Made by a program: the position numbers and the translations under genes. A DNA stretch of 10,117 nucleotides from assembly GCA_026991055.1 (NCBI GenBank), contig JALXCE010000357.1, positions 1 through 10,117 on the forward strand, given 5' to 3'. Below are positions 1 to 6,065 of this stretch, in pieces (the stretch's first letter is position 1; every line of letters begins with the position of its first letter). The notes under the pieces were generated by a model. That model did not search any database, was not told where the DNA came from, and worked only from the letters and a program-made list of their open reading frames with translations. This stretch comes from Caldifarciminota bacterium. Its GTDB lineage: Bacteria > Hydrothermota > Hydrothermia > B15-G9 > WFZT01.

Positions 1-205
1 CACCAGGTACTTCATAAGATTCTACCGTGAAAAACTTCCGTACCCTATCTATTAACCTGTTGACACTAAAAACTCGAGATGTTAGAAAATCAAGATCATC
101 GCTTTTGCGATGGTTGTATCTAAACATAATTGCTGTTCCACCAGCGAGATAAAAATACCGAAAGTGCTTCTGTACTTCACGTGCCAGATTGAGCATTTTC
201 TCCAT
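1..205 (-). CDS. AbiEii-type nucleotidyltransferase toxin (partial, N-terminal part)
   Basis: This is the N-terminal part of a minus-strand gene that runs off the left edge; 68 codons are visible and open. The translation begins MEKMLNLAREVQKHFRYFYLAGGTAIM and continues into RYNHRKSDDLDFL. The GGTA motif followed by an S-D-D-L-D-F acidic motif is the active-site signature of the AbiEii/AbiGii (DUF1814) nucleotidyltransferase family. Known members are toxins of type IV-like toxin-antitoxin or abortive-infection systems that add nucleotides to RNA targets such as tRNA. The ATG at 205-203 is chosen because an AAAGGTGG Shine-Dalgarno-like stretch lies just upstream. It overlaps the 3' end of the preceding small gene by 29 nt, which implies translational coupling in one operon. 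A housekeeping nucleotidyltransferase is less likely given the small overlapping partner. Family assignment is firm; toxin activity is inferred. Confidence 0.8.
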   Translation of the reverse strand, partial: MEKMLNLAREVQKHFRYFYLAGGTAIMFRYNHRKSDDLDFLTSRVFSVNRLIDRVRKFFTVESYEVPG

Positions 206-470
206 TTTCTTTCCACCTTTTGATCCAGTATCTAACCCCTCTTTTTATGTCAGGATAGCGACTGACCACGCTGTAAGTTTCTTCTGGATACATGCGATAG
301 AGCCTTTTAATATCCTCAAATTTACCGTAAGTAAGTACCTTCAGAATAATACTCTCGAGAGGTGCCTTTCCGTCCAGAGCATCCCAGACGAACTTTCTGA
401 ATGGCTCTGGAACCTCCACCCACTCCTTATAAACCATCTTTATTCTCTTAACTTCACCATGCGTTTTCAT
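177..470 (-). CDS. Small DUF6922-like protein, putative partner/antitoxin of the AbiEii-type toxin
   Basis: A basic, aromatic-rich protein of about 97 residues. Its core runs PEPFRKFVWD, then a short gap, then LESIILKVLTYGKFEDIKRLYRMYPEETYSVVSRYPDI. This layout (F-x-W-D, then I-I-x-x-V-L-x-Y-G-x-x-E-D, then a helix) resembles the small DUF6922-type proteins encoded directly upstream of AbiEii-family nucleotidyltransferases, which are presumed antitoxins. The assignment rests on pattern memory and on the 29-nt overlap with the toxin gene. The start is uncertain: ATGs occur at 485, 470 and 437, none with a convincing Shine-Dalgarno. A TATA-like TATAATTTA at 476-484 would place transcription near 455 and would favour 437. 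No signal peptide or membrane segment is visible. Confidence 0.6.
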   Translation of the reverse strand: MKTHGEVKRIKMVYKEWVEVPEPFRKFVWDALDGKAPLESIILKVLTYGKFEDIKRLYRMYPEETYSVVSRYPDIKRGVRYWIKRWKENGENAQSGT

Positions 471-475
471 ACCTA

Positions 476-484
476 AATTATACA
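476..484 (-). promoter_or_regulatory. TATA-like box for the small gene/AbiEii-type operon
   Basis: The minus strand reads TATAATTTA here, close to the archaeal TATA consensus. Archaeal transcription usually starts about 25 nt from the box centre, which points to about position 455, between the possible start codons at 470 and 437. The match is by eye only. Confidence 0.35.
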
Positions 485-513
485 CATGCCTGAAATCGAG
501 TCAAAATCTCTGG

Positions 514-638
514 AGCTTGTTCGAAAATTCCCCCCTCCTCTCCTCCCCCCACGCACTTTGTGCGTGGGGGGAGGAACAAGGTGGAGGGTAAATTTATCCT
601 CAAAAATCAAAGAATTTGAGATTTTCTCGAACAGGTTC
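514..638. mobile_element. MITE-like hairpin element, copy A
   Basis: A non-coding element of about 120 bp. Its ends are imperfect inverted repeats: GCTTGTTCGA at 516-525, and the complement of ACCTGTTCGA at 627-636. It is flanked by direct repeats of AAATCTCTGG at 504-513 and 639-648, as expected of a target-site duplication. Its centre is a perfect 16-bp stem (541-556 with 560-575) around a TTT loop, with core CACGCAC/GTGCGTG. C-rich and G-rich tracts outside it extend an imperfect palindrome. A second inverted copy with the same ends, core and spacing lies at 5885-6003. There is no coding capacity, so if mobile it would depend on a transposase elsewhere. It could instead be a structured regulatory repeat; the direct repeats favour insertion. 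Confidence 0.6.
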
Positions 639-708
639 AAATCTCTGGCATATTTTCAAAATAATGCTAAGGGAGGTAGTATAAATGGAAAACTTGAGAT
701 GGGATTTG

Positions 709-819
709 CTATTTGTAAATACTCCTCCTATGCCCAATAACTATATCCTCGCCATAAATGTCAAAAATGACTCTATAATCCTCTATTCTGAATCTGTATG
801 TTCCTATCTTAGGAGGCAT
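709..819 (-). pseudogene. RelE/ParE-type toxin remnant (C-terminal fragment)
   Basis: A 36-codon frame, too short for usual gene callers. It contains GTYRFRIEDYRVIFDIYGED and ends GHRRSIYK. This is the C-terminal third of a RelE-superfamily mRNA interferase (typical pattern: YR-x-R-x-x-D-Y-R-V-I-x-x-I, then I-G-H-R-R-x-x-Y). Family members are about 85-90 residues, so the first ~50 codons are missing. Two or three residues also appear lost before GHRR, where members usually have I-V-x-L-R-I-G-H-R-R. The ATG lies inside the end of the antitoxin gene, with an 11-bp overlap in another frame. A deletion therefore seems to have fused the toxin tail directly to the antitoxin end. It lacks most of the fold and is almost certainly inactive as an RNase. 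Confidence 0.65.
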
Positions 820-1009
820 CAGTTATTTCCTCAAGAGATTTCGTTCTGCCCTCTCTGTAATCAAGCCGTGCCTCTTCAATTGAATGTATATATTCTTCAC
901 TCGAAAGTGCCAATATATCTTCAACTATGTCTTCAAGGCTCTCTTTGATGGTATCTGATATCAAAGATTTCAATTCCTCCACTGTTAAATCTTTTACCTT
1001 TATATCCAT
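809..1009 (-). CDS. RelB-like antitoxin of an archaeal RelBE-type pair
   Basis: A 66-residue acidic, helical protein. The KVKDLTVEELKSLISDTIKE start and the LDYREGRTKSLEEI tail are typical of short archaeal antitoxins encoded just upstream of RelE/ParE toxins. In this family the tail wraps and neutralises the toxin, and the N-terminal part dimerises and may bind the promoter. The start is well supported: a GGAGGTG site at 1015-1021 precedes the ATG by 5 nt. The toxin remnant directly downstream on the same strand supports the assignment. A promoter could use the minus-strand AATTTTTAAC near 1059-1068. With its partner broken, it is either an orphan antitoxin or a decaying relic. The last few residues may have been altered by the deletion that removed the toxin N-terminus. 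Confidence 0.7.
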   Translation of the reverse strand: MDIKVKDLTVEELKSLISDTIKESLEDIVEDILALSSEEYIHSIEEARLDYREGRTKSLEEITDAS

Positions 1010-1185
1010 TTTGACACCTCCAAAAATAGCTACTCAATGTTATATGCTACCATTTGGTTAAAAATTGTCAAGGTAACTTGAAGATTTCCCCTTCTTGCGT
1101 GGGCAAGGAGATTTTGCGAGTCCTCACTATTCTATTTATCCTCAAGGGTTGTGTGTTGTGAAAAATTCCATAAAATAATCCCCCT

Positions 1186-4023
1186 ATGCCAGCTGAGAAA
1201 ATCATTGTCCGCGGAGCACGGGTTCATAACCTCAAGAACATCAACGTGGAGATACCGAGGGATAAGTTTGTTGTCATAACCGGTCTCTCGGGCTCCGGTA
1301 AATCCTCACTTGCCTTTGATACACTCTACGCGGAAGGGCAGAGACGCTATGTCGAATCTCTCTCTGCCTACGCAAGACAGTTCCTTGGACTGATGGAAAA
1401 GCCCGATGTGGATTTTATCGAGGGGCTCTCACCTGCTATCGCTATCGAGCCCCGCAAAGCCTCAAAAAACCCACGTTCAACCGTTTCAACAGTCACCGAG
1501 ATATACGACTATCTGCGACTTCTTTTTGCCCGCATAGGAATCCCCCACTGCCCTGAGCATGACATTCCTCTAAAATCCCAGACTGTTGATGAAATCGTGG
1601 ATGTAGTGCTGAAGCACCCTTCAGGAGAGAAAATCCAGATTCTTGCCCCCATGGTCAGGGGCAGAAAGGGTGAATTTAAAGACCTCTTCGAAAGAATCAG
1701 AAAACTCGGATTTGTCAGGGTTCGTGTTGACGGAAAAATTTATCGAATCGAAGAGGTCCCGGAGTTAGAGAAATACAAAAACCACACCATCGAGATTATT
1801 GTTGACCGAATAAAGCTTAAGGAAGGTATCAGATCCAGGCTTGCAGACTCCATTGAGCAGGCCCTGAAGGTCGCAGATGGGCTTGTAACCATAGTTTATG
1901 AAGATGGGAAAGAGGAAATTTTCAGCGAAAAGCTAATGTGCCCCATCTGCGGATTTTCTATGCCAGAGCCAGAGCCGAGGCTATTTTCATTCAACTCTCC
2001 CTACGGGGCATGCCCGGCATGCAATGGATTGGGTGTGAAAATGGAAATTGACCCCGGACTTCTCATCACAAATCCTGACCTGACCATCTACGAAGGGGCA
2101 ATCAGACCCTGGGGAGTGCCAAACCCTTTCATTGAAAACAAACTCGATCGGCTCGCTGCAATCTACAAGGTGGACCTCGAGCGCACTCCCTGGAAAGAAC
2201 TCCCTGAAGAACTAAGAAACGTCATCCTCTATGGCACCGAAGACCCAAGGGAATACTCACTGAATTCAGACAATTTTGAGTCCGATTATTACTTCTACGA
2301 GGGTGTAATCCCACATCTATGGAGAAGATATAAAAGTACTGAATCAGACTGGGTGAAAAATGAAATAGAAAGCTACATGGTCAAGAAAACCTGTCCTGTT
2401 TGTGGAGGCTCGAGACTCCGAAGAGAAGCACTTTCAGTAAAAATCGAGGGCAAATCCATTCACGATATTACCCGAATGACCATAAAAGAGGCTTATGATT
2501 TCTTCATGGAATTTAGTCCCACAGGGAAGGCAGAAATCATCGCGCGGCAGATTCTAAAAGAAATTCGCTCAAGACTTGGATTTCTGCTGGATGTAGGCCT
2601 TGATTATCTCACACTTGATAGGCCAACTGAAACCCTCTCTGCCGGTGAGGACCAGCGGGTGAGGCTGGCAACCCAGATAGGCTCAGGACTCACCGGTGTG
2701 CTTTATGTTCTCGACGAGCCCACAATAGGCCTTCATCCAAGGGATACCGCAAGACTGGTTAATACACTCCTTAAACTCCGAGACCTTGGGAACACCGTAA
2801 TCGTTGTCGAGCATGACAAATACACAATTGAGCATGCAGACTTCATCATAGACCTCGGCCCCGGAGCCGGTGAGAAAGGGGGCTATGTGGTGGCAAAGGG
2901 CACTCCCGAAAAGATAAAGAAAAGCACAAAATCGCTGACCGGCAAATATCTTTCAGGGAGAAAAAGGATACCTGTCCCAACCGTCAGAAAGAAACCCACC
3001 GGAAAGTGGCTAATCATCGAGGGGGCACGGGCCAACAATCTGAAAAACATCACCGTGAAGATTCCGCTGGGCCTTTTTGTGGTGGTAACCGGTGTTTCAG
3101 GCTCTGGAAAGTCCACTCTGGTGCAGGATACGTTAAAAAATGCCCTCATGAGACATTTCTACAATTCCAGGGTGGATGTGGGAGAGCATGATAGAATTTT
3201 AGGACTGGAATTTATTGACAAGGTGGTGGATATTGACCAGTCACCTATTGGAAGGACCCCGAGGTCCAATCCTGCAACCTATACATCAGCTTTTACACCC
3301 ATTCGAGAGCTTTTCGCATCTCTGCCCGAGGCCCGGATGCGGGGATACACACCTGGTAGATTCTCATTCAACGTAAAGGGTGGCAGGTGTGAGGCATGTC
3401 AGGGTGAAGGATTTGTTAGGATCGAAATGCAATTTCTGCCAGATGTCTATATTCCCTGTGAGGTTTGTAAGGGCAAAAGGTACAACAGGGAAACGCTCGA
3501 GGTTAAATACCGGGGTAAATCTATAGCGGATGTGCTCGACATGAGCGTTGATGAGGCTTATGAGCTTTTCAAAGACATTCCAGCTATTGAGAGGAAACTG
3601 AGATTGCTCAAGGAAGTGGGACTTGGATACATCAAGCTGGGCCAGCCTGCCACAACCCTCTCAGGAGGAGAGGCTCAGAGGATAAAACTTGCAAAAGAAT
3701 TATCAAAAGTGGCAACAGGAAGGACACTCTACATCCTTGATGAGCCCACAACTGGCTTGCACTTCGAGGATGTGAAAAAACTCATCTCTGTTCTTAAAAA
3801 ATTGGTTGATCGTGGAAACACTGTTCTCGTCATCGAGCACAACTTAGATGTGATCAAATCAGCAGACTGGATCATAGACCTCGGTCCCGAAGGTGGAGAC
3901 AAAGGGGGACTTGTCATAGCCGAAGGTCCACCTGAGGTTATAGCCACCACACCTGAATCAATCACCGGAAAATTCCTCAGCGAAGAACTCCACATTCCGA
4001 AGAGGAAGGTTAAAAGGAGATAA
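1186..4023 (+). CDS. uvrA: UvrA, excinuclease ABC subunit A
   Basis: A full-length 945-residue UvrA, close to the 940 of E. coli. UvrA is the ATP-dependent damage sensor of nucleotide excision repair; as a dimer it finds lesions and loads UvrB. Both ABC modules are visible: Walker A GLSGSGKS at 33-40 and GVSGSGKST at 636-644. Both signature motifs are followed by LDEPT Walker B boxes: LSAGE at 484-488 and LSGGE at 825-829. Zinc-module cysteines fall at 252/255/276/279 and 735/738/758/761, and a further CPVC pair at 403/406. The N-terminus aligns with the usual E-x-I-x-V-R-G-A-R-x-H-N-L-K-N-I start, supporting this ATG. No Shine-Dalgarno precedes it, so initiation may be leaderless or on a short leader; CTATTTATCC at 1132-1141 is a possible promoter box. 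uvrB and uvrC are not adjacent. The LSAGE variant in the first signature is unusual beside the common LSGGE. Confidence 0.98.
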   Translation: MPAEKIIVRGARVHNLKNINVEIPRDKFVVITGLSGSGKSSLAFDTLYAEGQRRYVESLSAYARQFLGLMEKPDVDFIEGLSPAIAIEPRKASKNPRSTVSTVTEIYDYLRLLFARIGIPHCPEHDIPLKSQTVDEIVDVVLKHPSGEKIQILAPMVRGRKGEFKDLFERIRKLGFVRVRVDGKIYRIEEVPELEKYKNHTIEIIVDRIKLKEGIRSRLADSIEQALKVADGLVTIVYEDGKEEIFSEKLMCPICGFSMPEPEPRLFSFNSPYGACPACNGLGVKMEIDPGLLITNPDLTIYEGAIRPWGVPNPFIENKLDRLAAIYKVDLERTPWKELPEELRNVILYGTEDPREYSLNSDNFESDYYFYEGVIPHLWRRYKSTESDWVKNEIESYMVKKTCPVCGGSRLRREALSVKIEGKSIHDITRMTIKEAYDFFMEFSPTGKAEIIARQILKEIRSRLGFLLDVGLDYLTLDRPTETLSAGEDQRVRLATQIGSGLTGVLYVLDEPTIGLHPRDTARLVNTLLKLRDLGNTVIVVEHDKYTIEHADFIIDLGPGAGEKGGYVVAKGTPEKIKKSTKSLTGKYLSGRKRIPVPTVRKKPTGKWLIIEGARANNLKNITVKIPLGLFVVVTGVSGSGKSTLVQDTLKNALMRHFYNSRVDVGEHDRILGLEFIDKVVDIDQSPIGRTPRSNPATYTSAFTPIRELFASLPEARMRGYTPGRFSFNVKGGRCEACQGEGFVRIEMQFLPDVYIPCEVCKGKRYNRETLEVKYRGKSIADVLDMSVDEAYELFKDIPAIERKLRLLKEVGLGYIKLGQPATTLSGGEAQRIKLAKELSKVATGRTLYILDEPTTGLHFEDVKKLISVLKKLVDRGNTVLVIEHNLDVIKSADWIIDLGPEGGDKGGLVIAEGPPEVIATTPESITGKFLSEELHIPKRKVKRR

Positions 4024-4032
4024 AATCATTCG

Positions 4033-4169
4033 GCTAAACATGGAGTAGTTCTCCCTCTTGGCCTTTTCGCATAAAAATGAAGCTGTAGCCCCTCTCCTAT
4101 ATCCTCTCCCCGCAGCCGATTTACGCGTGGAGAGGGAGCTTTTTCTTGGATAGTAAGGTAATGTTTAGC
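4033..4169. repeat. Terminal-inverted-repeat element C (possible MITE)
   Basis: A 137-bp non-coding segment bounded by a perfect 9-bp inverted repeat: GCTAAACAT at 4033-4041 and ATGTTTAGC at 4161-4169. It holds a pyrimidine tract and a strong central hairpin (4103-4135). The layout, ends plus C/T-rich tract plus CGC-centred stem, recalls copies A and B, but the end sequences differ. No clear target duplication flanks it. It could be a different MITE family, or a stable intergenic structure acting as the uvrA terminator. Confidence 0.4.
4103..4147 (+). terminator. Hairpin plus T-run downstream of uvrA
   Basis: An 11-bp stem with one mismatch (4103-4113 with 4125-4135, CCTCTCC against GGAGAGG) and an 11-nt loop is followed four bases later by TTTTTCTT at 4140-4147. 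This resembles an intrinsic terminator about 80 nt after the uvrA stop. Archaeal RNA polymerase mainly responds to the U-tract, so the five-T run would be the functional part. The hairpin may simply belong to the surrounding element. Confidence 0.45.
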
Positions 4170-4258
4170 ATAAATACTTCCCTTCGATGATTTGTAAATT
4201 CTGAGTATCAAAAATTAGAAACTATCCAATCTCACGGGGTAACATCTGCGAATGTCTA

Positions 4259-4317
4259 CTGTAACAGACTATCTCACAAATTTTCAATCAAAAATTGAGA
4301 TAAATTTCTCTTTACAG
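4259..4317. repeat. Nested AT-rich inverted repeat
   Basis: Two nested perfect arms: CTGTAA (4259-4264) with TTACAG (4312-4317) outside, and TATCTCA (4270-4276) with TGAGATA (4296-4302) inside. Further AT pairing occurs around the centre. No open frame crosses it convincingly. It could be an extruding palindrome, a protein-binding site, or the footprint of an old element; no role is assigned. Confidence 0.35.
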
Positions 4318-4394
4318 GCTGTAGTAAAACCATCATTCCGCTATAAACTTTTCATCTTAAGAGTAAGCCTATTTATTTCATTCCCTGCAAGTCT

Positions 4395-4475
4395 GGCTTA
4401 GGGAGCGATGCTATAAGCACGTTCCCTCCTCAGCTTGCGAAGCAAGCGGGGGTGGGTGAAGAGAGAGGGCTTTCC
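4395..4475 (+). ncRNA. Candidate structured RNA: tandem hairpins
   Basis: Two stable hairpins follow each other. The first (4400-4427) has AGGGA/TCCCT outer arms and a TGCT/AGCA inner stem, twelve pairs with one bulged A and one G-U. The second is centred on GCTTGC-GAA-GCAAGC (4433-4447), with flanking CCTC/GGGGG pairing. A TATA-like CTATTTATTTC at 4368-4378 sits about 25 nt before the first hairpin, where an archaeal promoter would be. No known RNA family is recognised. The alternative is a terminator or structural element for the convergent DUF1015 transcript, or another member of the C-rich hairpin repeats in this window. Confidence 0.25.
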
Positions 4476-4532
4476 GTTTGAGATCATAAAAATTAAGATG
4501 CCTCTGCCACTTAAAGGCCTGAATGTTTGTTT

Positions 4533-5654
4533 TTACACACTCCTCTTAAGATCAAACAGTACAAGGCCGGTGGGGACTTTGGGATAAAAATCGGTGGATT
4601 TCTCAGGTAGGAGTTTACCTGATACTGCATACTTCCAGACGGTTCCCACATCTGGTGGATGAAGAATGAATAGAGTGCTCGCTTCGGACCTTTTCAACAT
4701 GGAGACACCCTCCTCAATTTCCCTGAAATAACTGATCTCACGGTTGTCCCTCAAAAAATTGATCTCCAGATACTCTGGTCCTGTCAGCTCCTCATCGTAT
4801 AAAAGTCCAGAGATTCCATCTTCGGTGATAATCCCGATTGAGCGCTTATTGTCCTCCATGAACTTTTTAAGCTCATCAATACTGGCAAATTTCTTTGCAT
4901 TTCGTGGGACGTTAACTTTCCAGCTTACTGCCCGATGTGTCGGGAGAATCACCACTCCTGGATCATAGATGGACGCTACAGTTACCATCCTGTAGTTGTA
5001 TGGCCCTTCGTGCCCATGTTTTTTTCTCATTTCATCCCGATAGAGCAGGGCAGTTTTAAACCTGTGATGACCATCAGCAATTACAAATTTACCATTCCTG
5101 AAGCAGTCTTCAATGTTCTGTCTCCTTACATACCAGACAGTATGAACTTCTCTATGAAGTGTGTATATCTCCGGCTCACCTTCGATGAAACTCTCAAAAT
5201 CCCCGCATCTATCGGTGAGAAGGAACACCTGGCCAAAGTTAACCTGCGTGGCTCTAAGAAGGTTTAATCTATCTTCAACCACCTTCGGGAAAGTCCTTTC
5301 ATGGGGGAAAACATAAGACTCCCCATCTTCTGGTAGCTTTAAAATGCCGATCACGTGGGTGCGTTTGTACTTCCTGCCTCCCACCTCAAACTCAACCTGG
5401 TAAATGTAGTATCCGGGCTCAGGGTCAACTTTCAGTACTCCCTGCTGTATAAATTCTTCATACGTGAGTTTAGCTAACTGGTAATCTCTTCTATCGAATC
5501 CACCGGGAAGGATAATGCGTGCGATATTGTATGGATTTTTGAGGTATTTCTCATACTGCTCAGGGGTTATCTTGTCATAAGGCAGGGAAATTGGGGGAAT
5601 TCCGTTTTGCGTGGTATTTTTCTTGAATCTTATTCCCTTAAAAGGCTTAAGCAT
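4533..5654 (-). CDS. DUF1015 (COG4198) family protein
   Basis: A 373-residue soluble protein of the DUF1015 family, found in bacteria and archaea and mostly without proven function. Family marks are an N-terminal P-F-K-G-x-R-F segment with PYDKITPEQY, a HERT motif at 118-121 followed by P-K-V-V-E-D-R-L-N-L-L-R-A, and the hallmark IADGHHRFKTALLYRDEM at 192-209. The conserved D-G-H-H-R suggests a catalytic or phosphate/metal-binding site, but no reaction is claimed. There is no signal peptide or membrane segment. The ATG at 5654-5652 lies only 10 nt after the 3' end of tRNA-Ala on the same strand and has no Shine-Dalgarno. The gene is thus probably co-transcribed with the tRNAs, and the mRNA would become nearly leaderless when tRNA 3' processing releases it. 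A 14-nt stretch with a five-T run lies about 40 nt past the stop. Confidence 0.85.
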   Translation of the reverse strand: MLKPFKGIRFKKNTTQNGIPPISLPYDKITPEQYEKYLKNPYNIARIILPGGFDRRDYQLAKLTYEEFIQQGVLKVDPEPGYYIYQVEFEVGGRKYKRTHVIGILKLPEDGESYVFPHERTFPKVVEDRLNLLRATQVNFGQVFLLTDRCGDFESFIEGEPEIYTLHREVHTVWYVRRQNIEDCFRNGKFVIADGHHRFKTALLYRDEMRKKHGHEGPYNYRMVTVASIYDPGVVILPTHRAVSWKVNVPRNAKKFASIDELKKFMEDNKRSIGIITEDGISGLLYDEELTGPEYLEINFLRDNREISYFREIEEGVSMLKRSEASTLFILHPPDVGTVWKYAVSGKLLPEKSTDFYPKVPTGLVLFDLKRSV

Positions 5655-5664
5655 GATAAGAAAG

Positions 5665-5737
5665 TGGAGCCGGGGGGATTTGAACCCCCGACCTCAGGAG
5701 TGCGATTCCTGCGCTCTCCCAACTGAGCTACGGCCCC
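5665..5737 (-). tRNA. tRNA-Ala (anticodon CGC)
   Basis: A 73-nt cloverleaf without intron. Acceptor GGGGCCG pairs with CGGCTCC, including the G3-U70 wobble that is the alanine identity element; the discriminator base is A. The D arm is GCTC/GAGC, the anticodon stem CAGGA/TCCTG with loop ATCGCAC giving CGC, and the T arm GGGGG/CCCCC around TTCAAAT. It reads GCG alanine codons. The 3' CCA is not encoded, so it must be added by CCA transferase. It lies one base after the encoded CCA of tRNA-Ser and 10 nt before the DUF1015 start codon, all on one strand. Confidence 0.97.
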
Positions 5738-5834
<97 letters not shown>

Positions 5835-5884
5835 AGCGGACTTGAATTATACTTTGCCCCTCCAAAAATTTCAATTTTACTCAA

Positions 5885-6003
5885 GCCTGTTAGAAAAATT
5901 TCAAGACCTTTAATTTTTAATGAAAAATTTGCCCCCACTTTTCATTCCTTTTGCCACGCACAAAGTGCGTGGGAAAGGATAGGAGGGGGAATTTCGAACG
6001 AGC
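5885..6003. mobile_element. MITE-like hairpin element, copy B (inverted relative to copy A)
   Basis: A 119-bp element matching copy A (514-638) in reverse orientation. Ends are GCCTGTTAGA at 5885-5894 and, on the other strand, GCTCGTTCGA at 5994-6003. The core stem CCACGCAC/GTGCGTGG (5954-5961 with 5965-5972) has the same 3-nt loop, AAA here and TTT in copy A as oriented. TTT/AAA pairing extends the stem, and outer CCCCC/GGGGG and AAATT/AATTT arms follow. The pyrimidine tract, spacing to the ends and AT-rich half opposite the tract all match copy A. No obvious target duplication remains, so it may be older. It lies between the ahcY 3' end and the tRNA promoter. Confidence 0.55.
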
Positions 6004-6065
6004 TCGATTCAAATCAAATTTTCCCCGGAATTACCCCCCCATTTTCCTGACAAAATACCGGTTTT

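Noticed and set aside
541..575. CRISPR repeat or array
   Set aside because: The palindromic core occurs as isolated copies about 5 kb apart, with no regularly spaced repeats or spacers and no cas genes.
486..740. Plus-strand 84-codon frame
   Set aside because: It runs straight through the inverted-repeat element and into the toxin remnant; low-complexity proline/glycine translation from C and G tracts.
685..948. Plus-strand 87-codon frame with a good GGGAGGT site 7 nt before its ATG
   Set aside because: It lies antisense to the recognisable RelE remnant and RelB-like antitoxin, and its translation resembles nothing known. The ribosome-site match is likely chance in G-rich DNA.
4026..4211. 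Minus-strand 61-codon frame after uvrA
   Set aside because: It spans the terminal-inverted-repeat element and its hairpin; no recognisable protein features or ribosome site.
5844..5850. TATAATT as the tRNA-Ser promoter
   Set aside because: It is only about 13 nt from the mature tRNA 5' end, so transcription from it would start inside the tRNA.
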